From assembly GCA_964503595.1 (NCBI GenBank), contig CAZDAM010000068.1, positions 1 through 18,662 on the forward strand: a stretch of DNA of 18,662 nucleotides, written 5' to 3'. Position 1 is the first letter of the stretch, and each line of letters begins with the position of its first letter. This DNA is from CAZDAM01 sp964503595 (GTDB taxonomy: Bacteria > Muiribacteriota > UBA6191). The position numbers and the translations under genes are program-made. Below the pieces are notes generated by a model, which saw only the letters and a program-made list of their open reading frames with translations, had not been told where the DNA came from and made no database searches. Of the stretch, positions 1 to 8,306 are shown one piece after another.

Positions 1-85
1 CCCTGAAGAAGGCAAAGCGGGTGGCCCAAAAAGCATCAGGACGGGTGGAAAAACCTGCGCTGGAAGCATCTGTCACGGAAGGAAT

Positions 86-2850
86 TCATCTGGCTGAATC
101 TTTTTGCAAAGTGCTCCAGTGAGATTCCAGAACCTCAAAAGTATCTGCTTCCACCCGCTTCAGGGTGAAGGTATCCGACAGTTTCTCTGCAGTAGAGACA
201 TCCAGAAAAATCGCCGTGGACGTGCCTTTTTTGGAGTCCATCTCCAAAGCTTCCGCCCGCTGGCAGGCTTCGCCCTGAAGCCGGATATCCATGCGCTTCT
301 CCCCACTTAAAACAGCCATATGGACTTTGCCACTGGCAATGCCCACCCCCATACGAATGACCATCAATCCTCGCTCTTCGCGGGAACGGCTCCAGGTCTT
401 CATGCGTGTATACATGCTTAAGGCAGCATTTACAGCAGCCTCTTTGGGTCTTGGAACCTGGGAAGAAACAAAAACAACCCTCAGAGCATCACCGACGAAA
501 CGATCCACAATGCCGCCCTCACGCTCCACACATTCCTGCCAAAGCGAAAAGTATTCATTCAGGATTCCTACAACTTCCGTAGGATCCAGAAATTCGGACA
601 AACTGGTAAAGGAGCGTACATCGGAAAACAGGACGGTTGCTTCTTCAGTCAGGCCGGTCTGAAGCAGTTCAGGGCGAGCCAGAAAACGCCTCAGACCAGG
701 GCTGACATAAGACCTCATCTCTTCTCTGCGGGCAAGTTCTCCAAGCAGAAGATTCCAGGCCAGAACCAACTTCCCGCCTTCATCCCGGCTCCGGAAGGGC
801 AAAATTTCAGCCCGACCTTTTTCTTTAAGCTGGCGAAATCCGCTGTGCAATTCCCTGATGGGAGTCAGAATACGCCAACAGGCCCAGAACCAGGTCAGTA
901 CGAGAAGCAGAAGTCCTCCCAGAAGACGGAAACGAAAACTGTCCTGTTCTTTTTTCAGGGGAGCATAAAGTTCTTTCTCTGGCCAGGCAGCGACAAAATC
1001 AACCCCGGTGAAAAGCGAAGAAGAGAAAAAGACCCCCTTCATCTGTTTCTGCTCCAGCGGAAAATCCGTCAGCACATCCTTTCTGGCTCCTCCCAGATAG
1101 TACAGATCCACAAGATCCGTCTCAACTTTGAATGACTGGTGAAACACCCTGAACTGATCCCACCTGTGAGGACGAAATACCGCCAGAAAGGGAACGGATT
1201 TCATGGAATCTTCAAAGGCTTCCAGAAGGTAACTCCACTGAAGCTGTTCCCCAGCCACAATAGCCACCATAGCCGTAGGCTCCGTACTGGCTCCAGAACA
1301 CTCCCAATAACTGTAAAATCCCTCCCGAAGGAAGCGTAACGGAACCATTCTGCCGGAAAACTCCACATCCGAAAACTCTTTCCAGCGCATGATCTCTTTT
1401 TCGGCATACATCAGCACTTCCGGGCTTTTCCGATCCTGGATCATTTCCTGAATCCGGTACTCATGACCCGACATTCGCGGCAATCCCATACAAGCCACAG
1501 TAACTGCAGGCCAGGCCTGAGTCAGAAGCTGACTAGGAAGGCCATATTCATCCGCAGAGTAAAAGATTCTGCCTTGAAACGGCTGGGCAATCACATAATC
1601 CACAGCCTGTGCCAAAAGACTGCCATCACGATGAAACGATTTTAAAGTATCGCTCAGCCTCTTTTCCATTTTCTGGGGAAAATCCCGATAGCCACTCTCC
1701 AGCCTGTTCAGCGCCCGACGGGCCATTTGAACCGCGTTTTCATGGATCACAACCCTCTGTATTTTCAGATTCTCCTGATGGTAATGCGTCGCTATCAGGG
1801 CAATGAAGAAGTAGACCCCCAAAAACAGCATACCCATACGAAAACTGAAACGGGACTGCCAGAGAAGCCAGCCACCTGACTTCAGAAGAGCCCCCAAAAG
1901 CCCAAACCCAACCAGAAAGAGCCAGCCATTTGTGCCCAGCCATTCCCCAAATCCCGGGCTGGGGCGGACAAACCACAACCCTGCTTTAGACTCGGCATTC
2001 AGAATTTCTCCTCCNNNNNNNNNNNNNNNNNNNNNNNNNNNNNNNNNNNNNNNNNNNNNNNNNNNNNNNNNNNNNNNNNNNNNNNNNNNNNNNNNNNNNN
2101 NNNNNNNNNNNNNNTGGGGCGGACAAACCACAACCCTGCTTTAGACTCGGCATTCAGAATTTCTCCTCCAAAGCCATCAGCCCTGGAGGGCACAATCCCC
2201 TCAAGTCCGCTAAAATATTGCTGAACGGCAAAAACAACTTCCCCGGCTTGCAGAGAATCAAGATCAAGAATCAGCATCCAGTCCTGATTGCCTGTTCTTT
2301 CAAAATACTTCAGCACGGAATGTTCGTAGACATAAAGAGCCTGAAACTGTCCCTGAACTTTCCAGAATTGTTGCTCGGAAAGAGAATAGACATGCAGAAT
2401 TCTGGAACGCTCCTCCAAAAGTCTTCCCCCACGTGAGACTCCAAAGAAAAAATCAGACGCCCAGCCCCGGCCAAAAACCTCTTCAAACCCCCGGCCTTTC
2501 TGAAAAGCCATTTTGCCTCTCACCGAAACAAAAAGGCCGACGGAAGTAGCCAAAGGAAGTTCAAGGTTCTCAAGGTTCCGTCTTTGACCTGCTTTAAGAC
2601 TATGGCGAATCTTCCTTAGAGTCGGTCTGAAAATTTCTTCCAGAGCACCCGATTTATCTCCGGATACCTGCCCGCTGGAATTGAGCAAAGTATCAAGCAG
2701 GCGATCCCTTCTTTGCAGAATTTCCGAAAAACGCTCTCTCTCAAGAGAATTCTGCAGCTGAATCGAGGTGTTCCACCAGAGGATCGAACCCGCAAGACCA
2801 AGGCCCAGAATCATAAGGCAGAATAGTATCTGAAGCCTAAGCCAGCTCAT
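86..2850 (-). CDS. Membrane-bound class III cyclase, C1-like half (metal-binding), interrupted by assembly gap
   Basis: The C-terminal 187 residues form a class III nucleotidyl cyclase domain. The coding region is cut by 100 N, but the gap flanks carry the same 55 bp; collapsing them joins 86-2014 to 2170-2850 in frame as one 869-aa protein. Order: TM about 7-25, extracytoplasmic part 26-255, TM 256-272 and 286-303, a second extracytoplasmic sensor 304-589 starting with a helical stretch, TM 590-609, HAMP-like linker 610-660, cyclase 683-869. Metal Asp692 (in LFSDVRSFT) and Asp736 (in RFVGDA) are present. The usual adenine-specifying Lys and Thr are Arg732 and Arg805, and the transition-state Asn and Arg are Gln812 and Ala816, so a homodimer should be inactive. 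The start at 2850 has a GGAG six bases upstream and overlaps the end of the preceding cyclase gene by 14 bp. The natural partner is the 790-aa protein. Residue assignments were aligned by eye. Confidence 0.85.
1960..2014. repeat. 55-bp direct repeat, copy 1 (assembly overlap end)
   Basis: These 55 bases are identical to 2115-2169 and end exactly where the run of N begins. Both copies encode the same piece of the cyclase protein (GGEILNAESKAGLWFVRP). A perfect repeat that abuts a 100-N gap on both sides is what unmerged neighbouring contigs look like when they share a k-mer of length 55. It is best read as one genomic copy shown twice. Confidence 0.9.
2015..2114. other. Scaffold gap of 100 N
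   Basis: Exactly 100 undetermined bases, the conventional size for a gap of unknown length. Because the two flanks share 55 identical bases and the protein reads through once they are merged, probably no sequence is missing. The gap falls inside the 869-aa cyclase gene. Confidence 0.95.
2115..2169. repeat. 55-bp direct repeat, copy 2 (assembly overlap end)
   Basis: Identical to 1960-2014 and begins directly after the N run. The offset between the copies is 155 bases, not a multiple of three. The gene therefore looks broken in the raw sequence, yet it is in frame after one copy and the gap are removed. Confidence 0.9.
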
Positions 2851-5209
2851 AAAGCTCCACTTTCTGATTTTTCCCTTTGACCAGGGTACTGCCAAGGTGA
2901 CGGACAGATTCCGGGGGACAATGCAAGGCAAGCTCCTGCTCGATAAAGCAGGTTCCTACCGGCTTTTCCCGGGCCATGGACAAAAGACGGGCGGACACAT
3001 TGACGGTATTTCCAATCGCCGTAAAATCACGCCGGTTTTCTGCTCCTACCGGACCCACTACAAGCGATCCCAGAGCACCGCCAAGCGAGCCGAAGTCTGG
3101 AAGCTGGCGAACCTCTTCCATCCAGGAGTAAAGTCTTTGGGCTCTTTCTTCCGCATGTGGAAACACCACCATAAATGTCGACCCCAGAATCTTGTCGACA
3201 AACCCCTCATATTCATGACTCAGGACTTCCAGTTCCTGAAGAATCAGAGATAAATCCGTATCAAGGGAAAACTCTAAAAAGAAGACCGAGCCACTGGTTC
3301 TTTCGATCTTCCTGCTCTGGGCATTCAGACTTTGCCTAGCTCTGGAATTCAGAAACCGTGCCATCAGACGGTTTTCCTGCTGAACCTTTACCAGCTGATT
3401 GAAACCATCCGTGAGATGGGCAAATTCATCTCGACCCAGCCGCTTCAGGAACCCTCCGTGATTTCCTTCTGAAATATGCCGGATTCCAGCAGTCAGACGC
3501 TGAAAAACCGATGTGACCCGATTTGAGGCATAGGCACTGATAAAAAGTACGGCCAAAGCCAGTACAAAACCTGTGCCCCGCTCCCACCTCCAGCTTTTAT
3601 AGGCCTGACGCACTTCTTCTGTTCCATCCATTTGGAGAACCAGAGCAAAGCTGTTGGCAGACTCCAGGCGAACCCCCCCATACACCAGTGTTTTATGGTC
3701 GGAAAGGCTCAGATTCACATGCAGTCCGGAAGTGTCCTGAACCAAAGCTCCCATACGCGAGAATTCACGATTTTCTGCCTTTTGTGCCGGAAAGTTTTCA
3801 AATCCGAGACTTCCTGCCAGATACCACTGCCCCTCAAATTCCTCTTCCAGCATTTCAGCAAGATGCTTGAGCCTCAGGTCCTCACTGGATTCATAGAAGA
3901 TAAACCAGACGTCCTCATCAATTGAAAAACCGCTCCAGGCTGCCAGGGCCATTCTTCCTTGAAATGGGCTTCCCCGAGTATACAAAGGTACCTGAACACG
4001 GGGGTGATTCTGCAATTTTTCCAGAGCATGAGAATCTCCCATACCGGATGAAAGATGCTGTTTCAGGTCCGAAAATATATCCACAAAACCCATAGCGGAA
4101 TCCGAGTGAGTTCCTCCGAATCTGAGTTTTCGATCCATTTCCAGAAGATTCTGAAAAACACCGGAAAATATTCTGCCAAGACGCATTTCATAAACCGGGT
4201 CACAGGCAAAAGTTCCATCAGGGCCTGCCAGTATAATCCTCTGGCCATAAAGCTCCCTAAACCCTTCCAGATATTTCTCCAGAGGATGGGTGCAGCGCTT
4301 TTCTTTGGACTCAGGACTCAGGATCACTCCCTTTTTCTGAAGAAGAAGCACCTGATTGCGAATGGACTGTTCCATTTCCCGACTTTCCTGCTCAAACCTT
4401 CCTGCGAGTTCCGATTCCATCTGCTGGGATTTCTGAAGCCTGGCAATCATAGTCTCCTTAAGCCTGGTTTCCAGAACCCCTTCCACCCGCATCAAGGAAT
4501 CCGTCGCCTGCATGATCTGGGGAAAAATCAGAACAAGAGCGGGCAGAAGTAGGCAAAGCTGAACCAGAGCGATCAGAGAACGGGCACTGAACGCTCCAAT
4601 CAGCATGAGAATCAGAGCCATGAGATATGGCAGCCATTCCCAGAACCAGAGCTCTCCCGAATACAGAAACTGATGACGAATCTGACTCCCAATGCTCCCC
4701 CCCCCGGTTTCTATAGTACCGGCCTTCAGGGAGCGAAGCTTCCAGGGGCCTCTCAGATAATCCTGATCCGCAAAAGTGGTCTTCATCTGGTCTCTGGCCT
4801 CAAAACCCTCCCATTTCGGATTATGGGTCAAAAGAACATCCCACTCCGGATTGGGGGTGGTGGAAGCATTCGGGCAATGAAAAAAAACTGTATGCCTCTG
4901 CCCTTTTTTTCCTCCCGAAAACCAGGTCCGCCGACGGCTGTAATTCCTGGTGTTCTGTTTGGCATCGTAAAGAATCTGAAGCTCCTGAGGAGGAACATCC
5001 TCAAGAAGTTCGACTTCAAAGGCCAGCTCTACCGCCGAAGAAGACAACAGATCCTGTACAAGATAAATACATTCTCTCCGGGATAAGTCCAGATAAGGCC
5101 CACCTTCATCTTCCTGCCAGACAGGATTGGGACAGGTTTCCCCCAAAGCCCTGAAAGACTGCGCTCCAGCAATCCCGTAAAGCATCAGGAGAAAAAGGAG
5201 ATATTTCAC
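2837..5209 (-). CDS. Membrane-bound class III cyclase, C2-like half (substrate and transition-state residues)
   Basis: A 790-aa protein with a signal peptide (about 1-17), an extracytoplasmic domain 18-190 containing three Cys, a TM pair 192-208 and 211-231, a long helical stretch 245-290 leading into an extracytoplasmic sensor up to 544, TM 545-561, HAMP 562-612 and a cyclase domain 639-790. In the cyclase domain Lys673 (VDKILGS), Thr730 (RRDFTAIG), Asn737 and Arg741 (TVNVSAR) fit the adenine-specifying and transition-state positions. The first metal Asp is replaced by Glu646 and the second by Ser677 (GS instead of GD), as in the C2 domain of animal transmembrane adenylyl cyclases. Alone it should not bind the catalytic metals. 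The start is a GTG that overlaps the flhB stop in a GTGA tetranucleotide, and the 3' end overlaps the next cyclase gene by 14 bp, so all three are probably co-translated. The sensor ligand is unknown. Confidence 0.85.
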   Translation of the reverse strand: MKYLLFLLMLYGIAGAQSFRALGETCPNPVWQEDEGGPYLDLSRRECIYLVQDLLSSSAVELAFEVELLEDVPPQELQILYDAKQNTRNYSRRRTWFSGGKKGQRHTVFFHCPNASTTPNPEWDVLLTHNPKWEGFEARDQMKTTFADQDYLRGPWKLRSLKAGTIETGGGSIGSQIRHQFLYSGELWFWEWLPYLMALILMLIGAFSARSLIALVQLCLLLPALVLIFPQIMQATDSLMRVEGVLETRLKETMIARLQKSQQMESELAGRFEQESREMEQSIRNQVLLLQKKGVILSPESKEKRCTHPLEKYLEGFRELYGQRIILAGPDGTFACDPVYEMRLGRIFSGVFQNLLEMDRKLRFGGTHSDSAMGFVDIFSDLKQHLSSGMGDSHALEKLQNHPRVQVPLYTRGSPFQGRMALAAWSGFSIDEDVWFIFYESSEDLRLKHLAEMLEEEFEGQWYLAGSLGFENFPAQKAENREFSRMGALVQDTSGLHVNLSLSDHKTLVYGGVRLESANSFALVLQMDGTEEVRQAYKSWRWERGTGFVLALAVLFISAYASNRVTSVFQRLTAGIRHISEGNHGGFLKRLGRDEFAHLTDGFNQLVKVQQENRLMARFLNSRARQSLNAQSRKIERTSGSVFFLEFSLDTDLSLILQELEVLSHEYEGFVDKILGSTFMVVFPHAEERAQRLYSWMEEVRQLPDFGSLGGALGSLVVGPVGAENRRDFTAIGNTVNVSARLLSMAREKPVGTCFIEQELALHCPPESVRHLGSTLVKGKNQKVELYELA

Positions 5210-6390
5210 CGAAACTGGCCCTTCCGGCCTTTCATAACGACTGCCAGAACCTTGGCTACAGCAGCAAACAGGACTTCAGGAATAAGCTGATCGATTTCAC
5301 AGCTGCTGAACAGGGCACGGGCCAAAGCCTTGTCCTCATAAAGCATGACTCCGTTTTCACGGGCAATTTCCTTGATTTTCTGAGCGATCAGATTACGTCC
5401 TTTGGCCACAACCCTGGGAGCCTCGTCTTTCCCCTGCTCATATCGCAGTGCCACGGCATAATGGGTCGGATTCGTTACAACCACATCAGCCTTGGGAACC
5501 GCCGCCATCATCTGACCCTGGGCGATCTCACGCTGCTTCTGGCGAATCTTGGATTTGATCAGGGGATCCCCTTCTGACTGCTTGCGTTCTTCCTTGACTT
5601 CCTGCTTGGTCATCTTCAGATCTTCATTCCGCTTCCACTGAAGCCAGATCAAATCAAAGATGCCATAGATCAGAAGAACAATTCCCACCTCAAGAATCAA
5701 CCGGACAATCAGCCAGCTGATATAATCCAGAGACTGACCCAGAGTAGATTCGAACATGGTCGCAATCTTGGGATATTCATTCGAAATCAAACGATATGGA
5801 AAATAGCCCAGAATCACCAGCTTCAGAATGGATTTGATCAGCTCGGCAACAGCTTCCTTGCCAAAGATTTTCTTGAGTCCATTGACCGGATTGAAACGGT
5901 TTATATCCGGCTTCATTGGCTCAAGTGTGAACATGAATTCCCCGATTTGCCACTGAAAGATAATCACGGTACTCAGAACCACCGCAAGAAAGATCGGCAG
6001 CATGAACCAGGCAAAATGCCCAACAAGCTCCAGAAAAAGGTTCCACATATCCTGAGCCCCGATTTCAGGGATGAAAAATCGGCTTACGGATAGACGGAAC
6101 ATGTCCTCGGTCAGCTGATAAAGAGCTGGCAGCATGAAATAAATCACGATTGTGGTAACAATCAGGATAAAGGCCGTGGAAAGATCCTGACTTTTGGCGA
6201 TATTGCCCTTATTCCGGGCGTCTGAAAGACGCTTGCTGGTCGGCTCTTCTGATTTCTCCCCGGTTTCTCCATCGGCAAACTGAAAAAGACCCGGTGAAAC
6301 AAGTACCTGACCGGCCAGGATTCTCTCATACCAAAGAGAAAGATCCTGCCCAGAAGAATCTATTCGTTCATGAACAGCTTGAGTACCCAT
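5206..6390 (-). CDS. flhB: Flagellar type III export protein FlhB
   Basis: FlhB is the inner-membrane export-gate component that switches substrate class from rod/hook to filament proteins. The 394-aa protein starts with about 45 residues ending in LFQFADGETGEKSEEPTSKR. This resembles the extended N-termini of spirochaete and Bacillus FlhB rather than the short enterobacterial one. Several membrane segments lie between about 72 and 250. The cytoplasmic domain has the autocleavage motif NPTH at 307-310, followed by the conserved YAVALRY. The ATG at 6390 is the only usual start codon before the conserved region and overlaps the end of fliR by 31 bp. The stop codon overlaps the GTG start of the cyclase gene. 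It is the fourth gene in fliP-fliQ-fliR-flhB. Confidence 0.95.
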   Translation of the reverse strand: MGTQAVHERIDSSGQDLSLWYERILAGQVLVSPGLFQFADGETGEKSEEPTSKRLSDARNKGNIAKSQDLSTAFILIVTTIVIYFMLPALYQLTEDMFRLSVSRFFIPEIGAQDMWNLFLELVGHFAWFMLPIFLAVVLSTVIIFQWQIGEFMFTLEPMKPDINRFNPVNGLKKIFGKEAVAELIKSILKLVILGYFPYRLISNEYPKIATMFESTLGQSLDYISWLIVRLILEVGIVLLIYGIFDLIWLQWKRNEDLKMTKQEVKEERKQSEGDPLIKSKIRQKQREIAQGQMMAAVPKADVVVTNPTHYAVALRYEQGKDEAPRVVAKGRNLIAQKIKEIARENGVMLYEDKALARALFSSCEIDQLIPEVLFAAVAKVLAVVMKGRKGQFR

Positions 6391-7136
6391 TCCACCTGTC
6401 CGAAAGCCCGCATGTAAAGAACCTTGATCGCCCCGCTCAAAAAAGAAATTGTGAAAACATAGGTCACCATCCCCACCATAATCTGAAGCGGAATCCCGAT
6501 CATGAAGATATTGAGTTTGGGAAGTGTTCTGGTCAGAACCCCAAGCGCAAAGTTGATCAGAATCAGAACCGTCAGAATCGGAATGGAGATCTGAAGTGAA
6601 ATCAGAAACATCTGGGCAAATTTCGCCGTGAAAAAATTGATTCCGGACTGGGAAGGCCAGTGTGTTGCCGACATCGGAAGAACTTCATACGAATGAAAAT
6701 AGGCTGTCAGAACCTGATGGTGAAAGTCAAGACAGACAAACAGAAACGAGCCCAGGGTTGTATTGAACTGTCCCAGAACTGTGGAAGTTTCACCACTTGC
6801 AGGATCCACAGCCTGAGCAATCGTAAGACCCATCGGGGTGGAAAGAATCGAACCCGTGAAGGCCAGAATCTCTATCACAAGAGCAATGCAGTAGCCCATC
6901 AGAAACCCGATGAAGAGTTCCTTGAAAGCGATAATGGCCAAAACCCACTCATCCAGATTCTTCACCCAGGTATTCATGGGCTGAACCATAAACACCATCA
7001 AAGCAAGGGGAAAAACCAGCCAGACCTTGAAGTTACCCGGGATATTGGGTGTGGAATAGAACGGGACAATCAGAAAAAGACCGGCCAGCCGCATGGTCAT
7101 GAGACCATAATTGACTATCGGAATGACCGGATCCAT
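6360..7136 (-). CDS. fliR: Flagellar export protein FliR
   Basis: A 258-aa, almost entirely hydrophobic protein with about six membrane segments, the usual length for FliR. It assembles with FliP and FliQ into the export-gate pore at the base of the flagellum. Recognised from the N-terminal MRLAGLFLIVPF segment, the central GETSTVLGQF region, and its position between fliQ (3 bp away) and flhB (31-bp overlap). The start at 7136 fits the family length. Confidence 0.93.
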   Translation of the reverse strand: MDPVIPIVNYGLMTMRLAGLFLIVPFYSTPNIPGNFKVWLVFPLALMVFMVQPMNTWVKNLDEWVLAIIAFKELFIGFLMGYCIALVIEILAFTGSILSTPMGLTIAQAVDPASGETSTVLGQFNTTLGSFLFVCLDFHHQVLTAYFHSYEVLPMSATHWPSQSGINFFTAKFAQMFLISLQISIPILTVLILINFALGVLTRTLPKLNIFMIGIPLQIMVGMVTYVFTISFLSGAIKVLYMRAFGQVEWVLKLFMNE

Positions 7137-7139
7137 ACC

Positions 7140-7409
7140 CTACCGGATGTAAAGATCAATATTGGAAATCAGTCCAATGGACCAGGTTGTGATTTTACTG
7201 ATCATCCAGGGGCCCAGAAAAACCACGGTAGCTCCCGTAGCAAGAACCTTGGGAATGAAAGTCAGCGTCTGTTCCTGAATTGAGGTGGTCGTCTGGAAAA
7301 TGGTGACAATCAGACCAATAACCAGACCCACAAGCAATGGGGGCAGACCGATTTCCATGGACATTACCATCGTGTCCTTGATGAGATTCATAGCGACAAT
7401 TTCATTCAT
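7140..7409 (-). CDS. fliQ: Flagellar export protein FliQ
   Basis: An 89-aa protein with two transmembrane segments and the diagnostic core LIVTIFQTTTSIQEQTLTF. FliQ packs around FliP/FliR in the flagellar export gate. The frame is open to an ATG at 7457, but the ATG at 7409 gives the standard FliQ length and overlaps the fliP stop in an ATGA, so it is the chosen start. Confidence 0.95.
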   Translation of the reverse strand: MNEIVAMNLIKDTMVMSMEIGLPPLLVGLVIGLIVTIFQTTTSIQEQTLTFIPKVLATGATVVFLGPWMISKITTWSIGLISNIDLYIR

Positions 7410-8251
7410 GAGGGAATAATGATGGAGCGCATCAGAGCGTCGGTAATGAGGGTCCACCCATCAATCAATACAAAAAGCAGAAGCTTGAACGGGGTCGAAA
7501 CCATGGCAGGAGGAAGCATCATCATCCCCATGGACATCAGAACCGTTGCCACAACCATATCAAGCATCAGAAAAGGCAGGAACAGAATCACACCAAACAG
7601 GAATCCGGTCTTAAACTCTGAAATGATAAAGGCCGGAATCAGAGTCAGAGTTTCGACTTCCTCGAAATTACGCGGTTTTTTACCCTGGCCCAGTTTCACA
7701 AAAATCGCCAGATCCTGCTCACGGGTAGCCCGGCGCATGTACTCCCGAAGAGGTTTCAACCCTCTTTCAAAGGCCACATCGTAGCTGATCTTGCCTGCAA
7801 TAAAGGGCTCCATGGCATCCGTATTGATCTTCTGGAAGATCGGGGCCATGTGAAAAAGGGTCAAAAACAGGGCAAGAGAAACCATCATCTTGTCCGTAGG
7901 CATGGTTTGAGTTCCAATTGCCTTGCGAACAAAAGACATCACAATGATAATCCTGGTAAAGGGAGTCATCATGATCATGATGGAGGGAGCCAGGGTCAGA
8001 AGCGTCAGAAGCACCAGAAGCTTCAGGGCCATGGAGAGTTCTCTGGGACCCATGTTGTCATCAAGCTCGAGCTGCATACGCGGGACGGGAAAGGCAAATC
8101 CCTGATCGCGGGCTTCCTTTCCAGCCGCCTCATTCGGAAACAGGGCTGCCCCGTTTTCCGAACCCGGAAAATCGGCTGGCAGAATAGGCTCCGCAGGGGC
8201 GGACTGAAGCGCAAGAAAAAATACGATGAGAAACTGCAAGATTCCAGACAT
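7406..8251 (-). CDS. fliP: Flagellar export protein FliP
   Basis: A 281-aa protein with a cleavable-type signal peptide (1-20), a variable Pro/Ala-rich segment to about 65, then membrane helices with typical FliP motifs: LAPSIMIMMTPFTRIIIVMSFVRKA near 88-112 (shown here in part as PFTRIIIV), IPAFIISEFKTGF, and the LPFLMLDMVVA segment. It forms the ring core of the export gate. The stop overlaps the fliQ start (ATGA). Only a weak Shine-Dalgarno (TAGGG) lies upstream. No fliO-like gene precedes it; the neighbour on that side is the M23 peptidase, 55 bp away. Confidence 0.95.
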   Translation of the reverse strand: MSGILQFLIVFFLALQSAPAEPILPADFPGSENGAALFPNEAAGKEARDQGFAFPVPRMQLELDDNMGPRELSMALKLLVLLTLLTLAPSIMIMMTPFTRIIIVMSFVRKAIGTQTMPTDKMMVSLALFLTLFHMAPIFQKINTDAMEPFIAGKISYDVAFERGLKPLREYMRRATREQDLAIFVKLGQGKKPRNFEEVETLTLIPAFIISEFKTGFLFGVILFLPFLMLDMVVATVLMSMGMMMLPPAMVSTPFKLLLFVLIDGWTLITDALMRSIIIPS

Positions 8252-8306
8252 ACAAAACCCTAATCTTTTACGGGAATTTTGTCGATATCTGGAAGTTAGC
8301 AGAAAG

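Noticed and set aside
1..122. A plus-strand frame open from the window start to a stop at 120-122, and a minus-strand frame from an ATG at 69 open to the edge
   Set aside because: The first has no start in view and overlaps the cyclase C-terminus by 37 bases; the second has no good ribosome site and only 23 codons are visible. Neither can be supported without the neighbouring sequence.
1960..2169. The 55-bp direct repeat as a target-site or attachment-site duplication
   Set aside because: It abuts a 100-N gap exactly on both sides and merging it restores a reading frame, which is the signature of contig overlap rather than of an inserted element.
2851..2931. An earlier ATG (2931) for the 869-aa cyclase gene
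   Set aside because: It would overlap the upstream cyclase gene by 95 bases and put 27 polar residues before the first membrane segment. The ATG at 2850 has a Shine-Dalgarno and a normal membrane start.
7410..7457. A longer FliQ beginning at 7457
   Set aside because: The extra 16 residues lie inside fliP and are not FliQ-like; the ATG at 7409 gives the family's standard length and an ATGA coupling.
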